The notes beneath the pieces were generated by a model, which saw nothing but the letters and a program-made list of their open reading frames with translations, made no database searches and had not been told where the DNA came from. The translations under genes and the position numbers were made by a program. Shown here in pieces: positions 25,529 through 34,206 of a stretch of DNA of 64,000 nt. The stretch covers positions 1-64,000 of the forward strand of contig CAXULW010000006.1 of assembly GCA_964252015.1 (NCBI GenBank), read 5' to 3'. The stretch is from CAXSBR01 sp964252015. Lineage in GTDB: Bacteria; Actinomycetota; Actinomycetes; Mycobacteriales; Jatrophihabitantaceae. Numbering within the stretch: the first letter of the stretch is position 1; each line of letters begins with the position of its first letter.

Positions 25529-27723
25529 CCATGACGACGACTGACCGGGTCCGCGTGGGCGGGTTGCAGGTGGCCCGGGTTCTGCACGACTTCGTACGCG
25601 AGGAGGCCCTGGCGGCCACGGACGTCGACGAGTCCACGTTCTGGTCCGCTTTCGAGCGGCTGGTCGAGGACGTGACGCCGCGCAACCGGGCGCTGCTGGC
25701 CGAGCGGGACCGGTTGCAATCGGCCATCGACGAGTGGCACCGGTCCCGGGCCGGAACCGAGCTGGATCCGCAGGCGTACCAAGAGTTCCTGGCCGAGATC
25801 GGCTATCTCCTGCCGGAACCGGCGGACTTTCAGGTCTCGACCCGCGACGTCGATCCCGAGATCGCGTCCATCGCCGGGCCACAGCTCGTCGTCCCGGTGC
25901 TGAACGCGCGCTTCGCGGTGAACGCCGCGAACGCGCGGTGGGGTTCGCTGTACGACGCGCTGTACGGCACCGACGTCATCGCCGAGGCCGACGGCGGGCA
26001 ACGAGGCCAGGCGTACAACCCCGTGCGCGGCGGGCGGGTGATTGCCTTCGGCAAGAAATTCCTCGACGAGACCGCCCCGCTGGCCCAGGGCCAGCACGCC
26101 GACGTGACCGGGTACGCGATCGCCGACGGTGCGCTGGTGCTGACCCTGAGCGGCGGCGCCACGTCCAGACTGGCCCAGCCGGACCGGCTGGTCGGCTACT
26201 GCGGCGCGCCCGATGCGCCGACGGCCGTCCTACTGGCCCATCACGGCCTGCACGTCGAGATCCGCATCGATCGGGCTGGCCCGATCGGTGCGACCGACGC
26301 CGCCGGCGTGCAGGACATCATCCTGGAAGCCGCGGTGACGACGATCGTGGATTTCGAGGACTCCGTGGCCGCGGTGGACGCCGAGGACAAAGTGCTGGGG
26401 TACCGCAACTGGCTCGGCCTCAACCGCGGTGACCTCGGGGTGGACATGACCAAGGGCAGCACGTCCTTCACCCGCACGTTGAACGCCGACCGGGTCTTCA
26501 CCGCCCCGGGCGGCGGTGAGCTGACGCTGGCCGGACGGGCGGTGCTTTTCGTGCGCAACGTCGGGCATCACATGCGCACAGACGCGGTTCTGGACGCCGG
26601 CGGTGAAGAGATCTACGAGGGCATCCTCGACGCGGTGCTCACCACCATGGGGGCGCTGCCGGGCATCGCGAACGGGCTCAACACGCGCACCGGCTCGGTC
26701 TACATCGTCAAGCCCAAGATGCACGGGCCGGGCGAGGTCGCTTTCACCGCCGATCTGTTCCGCCGGGTCGAGCAGCTGCTCGGGCTGCCCGCGAACACGA
26801 TCAAGGTCGGCGTGATGGACGAGGAACGCCGCACGAGTGTCAACCTCAAAGCCGCGATCCGTGAGGTCCGCGAACGGATCGTGTTCGTCAATACCGGCTT
26901 CCTCGACCGGTCGGGCGATGAGATCCACACCTCCTTCGAGGCCGGGCCGGTGGTGCGCAAGGCCGACATGAAGACGCAGCCGTGGATCTCGGCCTACGAA
27001 GCGCAGAACGTCGCGATCGGGCTGGCCGCCGGGCTACGGGGCCGGGCCCAGATCGGCAAGGGCATGTGGGCGATGCCCGAGCTGATGGCGGCCATGCTGG
27101 AGCAGAAGATCGCCCAGCCGCGCGCCGGTGCGTCGACGGCGTGGGTGCCTTCCCCGACCGCGGCGACGTTGCACGCCCTGCACTACCACCACGTTGATGT
27201 CGCCGCACTACAAGCGCAGATGACGGCCCCGGCGACGCGCGACCTCGGCGAGCTGTTGCGTCCGCCGCTGGCCGACGCCGCGACCTGGAGCCCGGCCGCG
27301 CGGGCGCAGGAGCTCGACAACAACGCGCAGTCAATCCTGGGCTACGTGGTCCGCTGGGTCGATCAGGGCGTCGGGTGTTCGAAGGTGCCCGACATCGACG
27401 GAGTCGAGCTGATGGAGGACCGGGCCACCCTGCGGATCTCCAGCCAGCTCCTGGCCAATTGGCTGCGGCACGGTGTCGTCACCGCCGAGCAGGTGCACGC
27501 CAGCCTGGCCCGGATGGCGGTCGTCGTCGACGCCCAGAACGCCGACGACCCCGAGTACCGGGCCATGGCCGTCGACTACGCCGACAGCCAGGCGTTCCAG
27601 GCCGCCACCGATCTCATCTTCACCGGCGCCGATCAGCCCAACGGCTACACCGAGTGGATCCTGCACGAGCGGCGCCGCGCGGTGAAGGCGTCACAACGGG
27701 CCACCGTTCCCAGTTCTGGCTGA
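25525..27723 (+). CDS. glcB: malate synthase G
   Basis: A 732-residue cytosolic enzyme that condenses glyoxylate with acetyl-CoA to malate. Length matches malate synthase G (about 725). Conserved blocks include VDFEDSVAAVDAEDK with active-site acids, YIVKPKMHGP, GVMDEERRTSVNLKAAI and FVNTGFLDRSGDEIHT. It is the last gene of the operon starting at 16705, which implies that the pathway produces glyoxylate. It converges on the Lrp/AsnC gene with a 15-base gap. Confidence 0.96.
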   Translation: MTMTTTDRVRVGGLQVARVLHDFVREEALAATDVDESTFWSAFERLVEDVTPRNRALLAERDRLQSAIDEWHRSRAGTELDPQAYQEFLAEIGYLLPEPADFQVSTRDVDPEIASIAGPQLVVPVLNARFAVNAANARWGSLYDALYGTDVIAEADGGQRGQAYNPVRGGRVIAFGKKFLDETAPLAQGQHADVTGYAIADGALVLTLSGGATSRLAQPDRLVGYCGAPDAPTAVLLAHHGLHVEIRIDRAGPIGATDAAGVQDIILEAAVTTIVDFEDSVAAVDAEDKVLGYRNWLGLNRGDLGVDMTKGSTSFTRTLNADRVFTAPGGGELTLAGRAVLFVRNVGHHMRTDAVLDAGGEEIYEGILDAVLTTMGALPGIANGLNTRTGSVYIVKPKMHGPGEVAFTADLFRRVEQLLGLPANTIKVGVMDEERRTSVNLKAAIREVRERIVFVNTGFLDRSGDEIHTSFEAGPVVRKADMKTQPWISAYEAQNVAIGLAAGLRGRAQIGKGMWAMPELMAAMLEQKIAQPRAGASTAWVPSPTAATLHALHYHHVDVAALQAQMTAPATRDLGELLRPPLADAATWSPAARAQELDNNAQSILGYVVRWVDQGVGCSKVPDIDGVELMEDRATLRISSQLLANWLRHGVVTAEQVHASLARMAVVVDAQNADDPEYRAMAVDYADSQAFQAATDLIFTGADQPNGYTEWILHERRRAVKASQRATVPSSG

Positions 27724-27738
27724 GGTCTGCCGGCTCGG

Positions 27739-28236
27739 CTACCGGCGGGCGGGGTTGCGGTCCGGCCGCTCGCGCTGCTCGAGCAGTGGCAACACCCGCG
27801 GCGCGACCACAACGGACAGGATCACGACGCTGACCGAGCGACGGATCGCGTCACTGCGGTTGAGATCCAGCAGCAGCGCCTGCAGCTGCTCGTTCGACTC
27901 GGCGGCCAGCCGGCACACCACGTCGCCGGTGCCGGTGGTGGCGTAGGCCTCGATCACTCCCGGGATGGCGTCGAGGAAGGCGGTGATGTCTTCCAGCCGG
28001 CCCTGCGCGATCTCCAAGGTCACCAGGGCCTGCACCGGGTAGCCCGCGCGCACGACGTCGATCTGCGGCGCGTAACCAGTGATGATGCCGCCCGTCTGCA
28101 TGCGTTCCATCCGGGCGGTGACCGTTGCCCGGGCCACGCCGGCCAGTCGCGCCAACTCCAACACCCCGACGCGGGGATGGGTGGCCAGCAGGCGCAGGAG
28201 CCTGACGTCCAACGCATCGAGCGGTGCTTTCGGCAC
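27739..28236 (-). CDS. Lrp/AsnC family transcriptional regulator
   Basis: A 165-residue regulator with an N-terminal winged helix (about 5-60: LDALDVRLLRLLATHPRVGVLELARLAGVARATVTARMERM, the Lrp pattern) and a C-terminal ligand-binding RAM domain (about 70-145). The GTG at 28236 has GGAGG just upstream. It diverges from hppD, so it probably senses tyrosine or phenylalanine and controls the homogentisate pathway. Two palindromes lie in the shared promoter region. Confidence 0.92.
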   Translation of the reverse strand: MPKAPLDALDVRLLRLLATHPRVGVLELARLAGVARATVTARMERMQTGGIITGYAPQIDVVRAGYPVQALVTLEIAQGRLEDITAFLDAIPGVIEAYATTGTGDVVCRLAAESNEQLQALLLDLNRSDAIRRSVSVVILSVVVAPRVLPLLEQRERPDRNPARR

Positions 28237-28287
28237 ATCAACCTCCAGCTTCGTCGAGCGCGGAACTAGGCAATCAGCCTAGCTCAA

Positions 28288-28301
28288 CAGCCGATCGGCT
28301 G
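28288..28301. promoter_or_regulatory. 14-bp perfect palindrome, candidate AsnC-type operator
   Basis: CAGCCGATCGGCTG is a perfect palindrome 51 bases upstream of the regulator start and 107 upstream of hppD. Position between divergent genes suggests an operator. Confidence 0.4.
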
Positions 28302-28344
28302 GGCCGACTAGTCATTTTGCGTGGTCACGGATAGGCCGATTGCA

Positions 28345-28354
28345 AACTATAGTT
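28345..28354. promoter_or_regulatory. AT-rich palindrome AACTATAGTT
   Basis: A perfect 10-bp palindrome, locally AT-rich in a very GC-rich context, 54 bases upstream of the hppD start. It may be an Lrp/AsnC contact site or part of the promoter. Confidence 0.4.
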
Positions 28355-28407
28355 CGGCCGGGTTGAGTGAGCGCTCTGATATCGAACCCGTGCACCCGGA
28401 GGCCATC

Positions 28408-29613
28408 ATGACGCTCGAACAGACGTTGACCGACCAGGAACAACTCGCCAACCTGAGCCTGGACCAGCTGCGCGAGCTGGTCGGTCTGGTCGACTACGAC
28501 TCCTCCAGCGACCCGTTCCCGATCTCCGGGTGGGACGCGTTGGTGTGGGTGGTCGGCAACGCGACGCAGGCGAGCCAGTACTACCAGGTCGTCTACGGAA
28601 TGGAACTCGTTGCCTACGCCGGACCGGAGACCGGTGTGCGCGACCGACAGTGCTACGTGCTCAAGAGCGGCGCGGCCCGGTTCGTCCTGACCGGGGCGGT
28701 GGAGCCGTCCAGTCCGCTCGTCGCGGTGCACGCCAAACACGGTGACGGCATCAGCGACATCGCGCTGCAGGTTCCCGACGTCGACCGGTGCGTCGCCCGC
28801 GCCCGGGCCCAAGGCGCCCGCATCGTCGAGGAACCCCACGACGTCACCGACGAGTTCGGCACGGTCCGGCTCGCCGCGATCGGTGCGTACGGCGACCTGC
28901 GGCACACCCTGGTCGACCGGTCGCGTTACCGCGGTCCGTATCTGCCCGGTTATGTCGCCCGCACGTCCGGGTTCGTCAAGCCGGCCACCGCACCCCGGCG
29001 GCTGTTTCAGGCGGTCGACCACGTCGTCGGCAACGTGGAGTTGGGCCGGATGGATGAGTGGGTTGACTTCTACAACCGGGTCATGGGCTTCACCAACATG
29101 GCGGAATTCATCGGCGACGACATCGCCACCGACTACTCCGCGCTGATGAGCAAGGTCGTGGCCAGCGGCAACCACCGGGTCAAGTTCCCGCTGAATGAAC
29201 CGGCGGAAGGTAAAAAGCGGAGCCAGATCGACGAGTTCCTGGAGTTCTACGACGGGCCCGGTCCCCAGCACATCGCCCTGGCCACGAATGACATCCTGCG
29301 CACCGTCGACAACCTGCGCGCCAACGGCGTGGAGTTCCTGGCTACGCCGGCCAGCTACTACCAGGATCCGCAGCTGCGCGCCCGCATCGGCGAGGTCCGG
29401 GTGCCGATCGAGGAACTGCAACGACGTGACATCCTCGTCGATCGCGACGAGGACGGTTATCTTCTGCAGATATTCACCAAGCCCATCGGTGATCGGCCTA
29501 CCGTCTTCTTCGAGTTCATCGAGCGGCACGGCTCGCTGGGTTTCGGCAAGGGCAACTTCAAGGCGTTGTTCGAAGCGATCGAGCGCGAGCAGGACCTTCG
29601 TGGGAACTTCTGA
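28408..29613 (+). CDS. hppD: 4-hydroxyphenylpyruvate dioxygenase
   Basis: A 401-residue Fe(II) dioxygenase converting 4-hydroxyphenylpyruvate to homogentisate. Two vicinal-oxygen-chelate domains are present; the iron ligands fall at H205 (VDHVVGN), H288 (GPQHIAL) and E369 (FFEFIER), as in the family. The ATG at 28408 has GGAGG and replaces a longer in-frame start. It leads the tyrosine catabolic operon, 54 bases before hmgA. Confidence 0.96.
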   Translation: MTLEQTLTDQEQLANLSLDQLRELVGLVDYDSSSDPFPISGWDALVWVVGNATQASQYYQVVYGMELVAYAGPETGVRDRQCYVLKSGAARFVLTGAVEPSSPLVAVHAKHGDGISDIALQVPDVDRCVARARAQGARIVEEPHDVTDEFGTVRLAAIGAYGDLRHTLVDRSRYRGPYLPGYVARTSGFVKPATAPRRLFQAVDHVVGNVELGRMDEWVDFYNRVMGFTNMAEFIGDDIATDYSALMSKVVASGNHRVKFPLNEPAEGKKRSQIDEFLEFYDGPGPQHIALATNDILRTVDNLRANGVEFLATPASYYQDPQLRARIGEVRVPIEELQRRDILVDRDEDGYLLQIFTKPIGDRPTVFFEFIERHGSLGFGKGNFKALFEAIEREQDLRGNF

Positions 29614-29667
29614 TCCGGTGGTACTCACAGGCGACGCGTCGCCACACACGCCCGAGGAGCTGACCAC

Positions 29668-30870
29668 ATGACCTATTACCAGCGCCGGGGGTCGATTCCG
29701 GCCAAGCGGCACACCCAGCACCGCCGCGCCGACGGCGGGCTGTACTACGAGGAATTGGTCGGCGAGGAGGGCTTCTCCTCTGACTCATCGTTGCTGTATC
29801 ACCGCGAGATCCCGTCGTCGATCGTCGATGCCCGCGCCTGGGTGCTGCCCGAGCGGAGCACCGTGCCCAACACGCCCCTGTTGCCGCGCCATTTGCGGCT
29901 GCCCGAGCTGTTCAAGGACGTCGACGCGGCGACCACCGACCCGGTCACCGGCCGGCGGCTGGTGCTCGGCAACGCCGACGTGCGGATCTCCTATGTCGCC
30001 GGCGTCGCGACGTCACCGCTGTACCGCAACGCACTCGGCGACGAGTGCATCTACGTGGAGTCCGGCGCGGCCAGGGTCGAGACGGTTTTCGGGCCGCTCG
30101 ACGTGCGCTCCGGCGATTACGTGCTGATTCCCCGGTCCACCACCCACCGCTGGGTGCCCGACGTCGAGGCGGGGATCCTGCGGGCGTTCTGCGTCGAGGC
30201 CAACTCCCACATCACCCCACCCAAGCGGTACCTGTCCAGGTTCGGCCAGTTGCTGGAGAACGCGCCCTTCTGCGAGCGGGACCAGCACGGTCCGTCAGAT
30301 CCGGTGACGGTCGAGGAGCAGGATGTCGAGGTCTACATCAAGCACCGTGTCGCCACCGGGATCGGCGGCACCATCCATGTCGTACCGCACCACCCGTTCG
30401 ACGTGGTCGGCTGGGACGGTTGCCTGTACCCGTACACGTTGAACGTGGCCGATTTCGAGCCCATCACCGGACGCATCCATCAGCCGCCCCCCGCGCACCA
30501 GGTGTTCGAGGGCACCAACTTCGTCATCTGCAACTTCGTGCCGCGCAAGGTGGACTACCACCCGCAGTCCATCCCGGTGCCGTACTACCACTCCAACGTC
30601 GACTCCGATGAAGTGATGTTCTACTGCGGCGGCGACTACGAGGCCCGCAAGGGCTCCGGCATCGGCCAGGGTTCGGTCAGCCTGCACCCGGGCGGGCATC
30701 CGCACGGTCCGCAGCCTGGTGCGTACGAAGCGAGCATCGGCCAGGAATTCTTCGACGAGCTCGCCGTCATGGTCGACACGTTCCGGCCGCTGGAGCTCGG
30801 TGAAGGCGCCCGGGCCAGCGACGACGGGACGTACGCATGGACGTGGTCCGGGCGCGGGCCGGCTCGGTGA
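29668..30870 (+). CDS. hmgA: homogentisate 1,2-dioxygenase
   Basis: A 400-residue cupin-fold enzyme that opens homogentisate to maleylacetoacetate. It begins YYQRRGSIPAKRHTQHR, and the iron-site region YYHSNVDSDEVMFY plus HPGGHPHGPQPG carries the His and Glu ligands. VVPHHPFDVVGWDGCLYPY is another family block. Start ATG with GAGGAG upstream. Length is typical of the actinobacterial form. Confidence 0.95.
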   Translation: MTYYQRRGSIPAKRHTQHRRADGGLYYEELVGEEGFSSDSSLLYHREIPSSIVDARAWVLPERSTVPNTPLLPRHLRLPELFKDVDAATTDPVTGRRLVLGNADVRISYVAGVATSPLYRNALGDECIYVESGAARVETVFGPLDVRSGDYVLIPRSTTHRWVPDVEAGILRAFCVEANSHITPPKRYLSRFGQLLENAPFCERDQHGPSDPVTVEEQDVEVYIKHRVATGIGGTIHVVPHHPFDVVGWDGCLYPYTLNVADFEPITGRIHQPPPAHQVFEGTNFVICNFVPRKVDYHPQSIPVPYYHSNVDSDEVMFYCGGDYEARKGSGIGQGSVSLHPGGHPHGPQPGAYEASIGQEFFDELAVMVDTFRPLELGEGARASDDGTYAWTWSGRGPAR

Positions 30871-30877
30871 ACGGACG

Positions 30878-31744
30878 GTGAGCGCGGCGGTCCGGCCGGA
30901 TCAAGGGGTTCGGGCGGAGACGTTGTTCGCGGCGATGTTCGACGACGCCGCCATCTTCCCCCCCGGCAACGCACCGATCGAGCGGGCCGTGCGCGACCAC
31001 TGGGCGCGCCGTTCGAGCTGGTACGCCGACTACGTGGGTCCGTTCGTGTGCTCGATCGAGCTTCTCGACCGGGTGGAACGGGCGCTGACCGACGCCGGCG
31101 GCGACGTGCTCGACGTGACCGTCACGGCCGCCCGCGGCCCGGCCGCGCTGGCTGGGATCGGGCCGGCCGCGGAGGTTTTCACGCATGTTCGGATCGTGGC
31201 CCTCGAGGTTGCGCTGAAGGACTACGCACCCGCCGGCGTAGCGGCCGTCCTGCGCGATTGCGGCCTGCTCAGGACGGCTTACGTCGAAGTTCCCGTACCG
31301 GACGTCGTCGAGGGGTTGGTCGCCGATCTCGTGGCCGCGGGACTGCGCCTGAAACTGCGCACCGGCGGTGTCACCGCCGCGGCGTTCCCCGACGACGGAG
31401 CCTTGGCCAACGCCATACACACAGCGGTTCGCGGCGGTGTGGCGTTCAAGTGCACGGCCGGGCTGCACAACGCGATTCGTCACCGTGACCCGACCACGGG
31501 TTTCGAACACCACGGTTTTCTCAACGTTGCATTGGCGGCGCAGGCCGCGCTCGACGGCGCTTCGGTGGACGGGGTGCGGGCCCGGCTCGCGGACTCCGAC
31601 GCCGACCGCGTCAAGGCCAGAATCGGCGACCTGACCGATGCCGAGGTGATGGACCTGCGTCGGCAGTTCACGTCATTCGGGACGTGCAGCGTGCTCGAAC
31701 CGTTGGCCGATCTGCACGCTCTCGGTCTGATCGGTGGCCAATGA
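30878..31744 (+). CDS. unknown protein between hmgA and fahA
   Basis: A 288-residue soluble protein of unknown function, probably an alpha/beta (TIM-barrel-like) fold judged from alternating strands. Notable segments are AAMFDDAAIFPPGNAP near the start, LRLKLRTGGVTAAAFPDDG and GVAFKCTAGLHNAIRH, whose Lys, Arg and His could form an active site. GTG 30878 starts seven bases after hmgA, and its stop overlaps fahA (ATGA). The position corresponds to the maleylacetoacetate isomerase step, for which no recognisable gene is present, so a role in that step or in repair is possible but unproven. Confidence 0.75.
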   Translation: MSAAVRPDQGVRAETLFAAMFDDAAIFPPGNAPIERAVRDHWARRSSWYADYVGPFVCSIELLDRVERALTDAGGDVLDVTVTAARGPAALAGIGPAAEVFTHVRIVALEVALKDYAPAGVAAVLRDCGLLRTAYVEVPVPDVVEGLVADLVAAGLRLKLRTGGVTAAAFPDDGALANAIHTAVRGGVAFKCTAGLHNAIRHRDPTTGFEHHGFLNVALAAQAALDGASVDGVRARLADSDADRVKARIGDLTDAEVMDLRRQFTSFGTCSVLEPLADLHALGLIGGQ

Positions 31745-32955
31745 GCGCAGGACGGCCGAGTCAGAGCACGCCCTGGTCGGCCGTCGATGTCACCGGTGGG
31801 TACGGGCTGGACCATCTGCCCTACGGCTCCCTCACCGACGGTGAGCGGACCTTCGCGGCGGTGCGGGTCGGAGATCACGCCATCGATCTGACCCGGCTCA
31901 CCGCCGAGGACGCCCACTCCGATCTGTTCGCCGAGGGCAACCTCGACCGGCTGCTGGGCGCCGGTCCGAAGGTGTGGAGGGCCGTGCGACACATGCTGAC
32001 CGACCGGCTGCGCGACCACGACGCGCCGACCGGCGTCGAAAGGTGCCTCGTTCCACTCGCCGACGTGACCGAAGTACTGCCGCTGCACATCGGCGACTAC
32101 GTCGACTTCTACGCCTCCGAGCACCACGCGACCAATGTCGGGCGGATCTTCCGGCCCGACGGTGAACCGCTGACGCCGAACTGGAAGCACCTGCCGATCG
32201 GCTATCACGGCCGCGCCGGCACATTCGTCGTGTCGGGCACCGACGTCCACCGACCCGCGGGCCAGCGTCGCGATCCTGACGGGAGCGTGATCTTCGGGGC
32301 GTCCATCCGGCTGGACTTCGAGGCCGAGGTCGGCTTCGTCCTCGGTGGCCGGACCGACATGGGGCAGCCGGTGCCGGTGGCCGCCGCGCGGGATCATCTC
32401 TTCGGCGTCGCGCTGGTCAACGATTGGTCCGCGCGCGACGTCCAGGCCTGGGAGTACGTGCCGCTCGGGCCGTTCCTGGGCAAATCCTTCGCCACGACCA
32501 TGTCGGCGTGGATCACGCCGCTGGCTGCGCTCGAGCACGCCTGGACGACACCGCCCATGCGAGACGTGCCGCTGTTGCCGTACCTGCGTGACGGCGCCGA
32601 CGCCCTTGACATCTCGATCGACATCGCCGTCAACGGTGCGATCATCTCGACCGCGTCGTTCTCGGCCATGTACTGGACCGCGGCGCAGATGCTGGCCCAT
32701 CTGACCGTCAACGGCGCCAGCCTGCGACCCGCCGACGTCTTCGCCTCCGGCACCGTGAGCGGGCCCGGCGATGCACAGCGGGGCAGTCTGCTGGAGTTGA
32801 CGTGGAACGGCACGCGTCCGGTCACTCTGCCCGGCGGCCGGCAACTGCGGTACTTGGAAGATGGTGACGAGGTTGTCCTCACCGCCTCCGCGCCAACGGC
32901 TACTGGACGGCTGACCTTGGGCGAATGCCGCGGTCGCATCATCGCGAGCGGTTGA
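31741..32955 (+). CDS. fahA: fumarylacetoacetase
   Basis: A 404-residue hydrolase splitting fumarylacetoacetate into fumarate and acetoacetate. The N-terminal SH3-like domain is followed by the catalytic domain with YVDFYASEHHATNVGRIF (Ca ligand Asp, catalytic His), LPIGYHGRAGT, FEAEVGFVLG and NDWSARDVQAWEYVPLGPF. Complete and of normal length. The ATG overlaps the preceding gene; it ends the operon. Confidence 0.96.
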   Translation: MSAGRPSQSTPWSAVDVTGGYGLDHLPYGSLTDGERTFAAVRVGDHAIDLTRLTAEDAHSDLFAEGNLDRLLGAGPKVWRAVRHMLTDRLRDHDAPTGVERCLVPLADVTEVLPLHIGDYVDFYASEHHATNVGRIFRPDGEPLTPNWKHLPIGYHGRAGTFVVSGTDVHRPAGQRRDPDGSVIFGASIRLDFEAEVGFVLGGRTDMGQPVPVAAARDHLFGVALVNDWSARDVQAWEYVPLGPFLGKSFATTMSAWITPLAALEHAWTTPPMRDVPLLPYLRDGADALDISIDIAVNGAIISTASFSAMYWTAAQMLAHLTVNGASLRPADVFASGTVSGPGDAQRGSLLELTWNGTRPVTLPGGRQLRYLEDGDEVVLTASAPTATGRLTLGECRGRIIASG

Positions 32956-33028
32956 CGCTGCGCGACGTCAATAGGAGCTACGCCGGCCCAGGTCGAACCG
33001 GGCGGCGCATGCCGGTCGCTGAGTTCAG

Positions 33029-33493
33029 TCAGGCGTCGGGTGGTGGACTGATGTCGGTGATCACGGCGGCACATGCGGCCAGGTCACGGCGTAATCGGGT
33101 CTGCTCGCGGCCAGTCAGGGGTGAGAACATCTGCCGCTCGACTGTGCGGACCGCGATGCTGGCGGCCTGCAGCAGGTGACGGCCGGTGGTGGTCAGATTC
33201 ATCGGACGGGCGCGACCATGGTCGGCGACGTCCGAGCGGGTGATCAGGCTGCGGTCCTGCAATCCGCGTATCACCAGGTTCATCGACTGGCGGGTTACGA
33301 ATGCGGCCCGGGCGAGCTCGGCGTTGGACAGGCCAGGCTTCTGTTCGAGCAACTCCAGGCATACGTACTGCGCAACCGTGAGGCTCAGCGGACGCAACGT
33401 AGTGTCCATCGCCGCTCGCAACGCGGCCGCGGCCTGTTTCAACACATAGCCCACAGACTCTTCGACCGGGCCGACGATCTCCGCTTGACTCAT
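33029..33493 (-). CDS. MarR family transcriptional regulator
   Basis: A 154-residue winged-helix regulator: VAQYVCLELLEQKPGLSNAELARAAFVTRQSMNLVIRGLQDRSLI spans the recognition helix and wing approach, and a dimerisation helix closes the protein. It diverges from a VOC protein gene with two TGTCA-N6-TGACA palindromes between, one of them overlapping its own ATG, which predicts autorepression and control of the neighbour. Confidence 0.92.
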   Translation of the reverse strand: MSQAEIVGPVEESVGYVLKQAAAALRAAMDTTLRPLSLTVAQYVCLELLEQKPGLSNAELARAAFVTRQSMNLVIRGLQDRSLITRSDVADHGRARPMNLTTTGRHLLQAASIAVRTVERQMFSPLTGREQTRLRRDLAACAAVITDISPPPDA

Positions 33494-33508
33494 GTCAATA
33501 TCCTGACA
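33493..33508. promoter_or_regulatory. MarR operator-like palindrome 1
   Basis: TGTCAATATCCTGACA is a TGTCA-N6-TGACA inverted repeat touching the first base of the marR start codon. A near-identical copy lies 26 bp away, and both are followed by TACTT. Confidence 0.7.
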
Positions 33509-33518
33509 TACTTGCCGG

Positions 33519-33534
33519 TGTCAATGTTCTGACA
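33519..33534. promoter_or_regulatory. MarR operator-like palindrome 2
   Basis: TGTCAATGTTCTGACA, the second copy of the TGTCA-N6-TGACA element, lies 20 bases before the GTG of the VOC gene and probably overlaps its promoter. Confidence 0.7.
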
Positions 33535-33554
33535 TACTTCGAAAGGATCATGCC

Positions 33555-33920
33555 GTGACCATCACTGGACCCGACTTCGTGGCTCTACAGGTACGCGACC
33601 TCGAACGCGCAGCCACTTTCTACCAAACGCACCTCGGACTCCACCGCGCCCCCGCCGGCCCGCCCGGAGCGGTCGTGTTCACCACCACCCCGGTCGCGTT
33701 CGCCGTGCGCGAACCGCTACCGGGCGTCGACCTGGACGCCGAGGGAGCACAACCCGGGCTCGGGGTCGCGCTGTGGCTCGCCGCCGACAACGCCCAGGAC
33801 GTGCACGACCAGCTCGCCGCCGCGGACGTTACCATCGCCGTCGCCCCATTCGACGGGCCGTTCGGGCGCACCTTCACCTTCATCGATCCCGACGGTTACG
33901 CCGTCACGATCCACGACTGA
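33555..33920 (+). CDS. VOC (glyoxalase/bleomycin-resistance/dioxygenase) family protein
   Basis: A 121-residue single VOC unit pair: FVALQVRDLERAATFYQTHLGLH opens module one and FGRTFTFIDPDGYAVTIHD closes module two. Such proteins bind a metal and act as lyases, isomerases or drug-binding proteins. The GTG at 33555 follows AAAGG; an ATG six bases earlier is out of frame and stops after two codons. It is under the apparent control of the divergent MarR gene. Confidence 0.88.
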   Translation: MTITGPDFVALQVRDLERAATFYQTHLGLHRAPAGPPGAVVFTTTPVAFAVREPLPGVDLDAEGAQPGLGVALWLAADNAQDVHDQLAAADVTIAVAPFDGPFGRTFTFIDPDGYAVTIHD

Positions 33921-33971
33921 CGGACACGCTGCCGCACAGGACCTTGCACGAATGGACCAGCCGGTAACCGG

Positions 33972-33991
33972 CCACGGTGAAACAACCGTGG
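33972..33991. terminator. 7-bp hairpin after the VOC gene
   Basis: CCACGGT (33972-33978) pairs with ACCGTGG (33985-33991) across a 6-base loop, 52 bases after the VOC stop. There is no T-tract, so it is only a candidate terminator. The rest of the 33921-34206 gap shows no gene. Confidence 0.4.
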
Positions 33992-34206
33992 TCGGTGCGC
34001 GCACGGTCGAGCACCTGCCGGCCGTAGCTATGGCTAGCACTCGACGCAATTTGCCGCGGCCGGTGCACCTGTAGGAGCAAGTCGCGCAGCCGATCGCTCA
34101 CGTGCTCCCTTTCGACGCCGATGCAGTAGGTACGGAGGCGTCTGCACTCCGACTGGACCGGCGCAACGGTTGGTCCCAGGGGTTCGAAGCGATCGGGAGG
34201 TCGGCA

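Noticed and set aside
28312..29721. 469-residue minus-strand ORF opposite hppD
   Set aside because: Shadow of hppD, whose iron ligands and length are intact.
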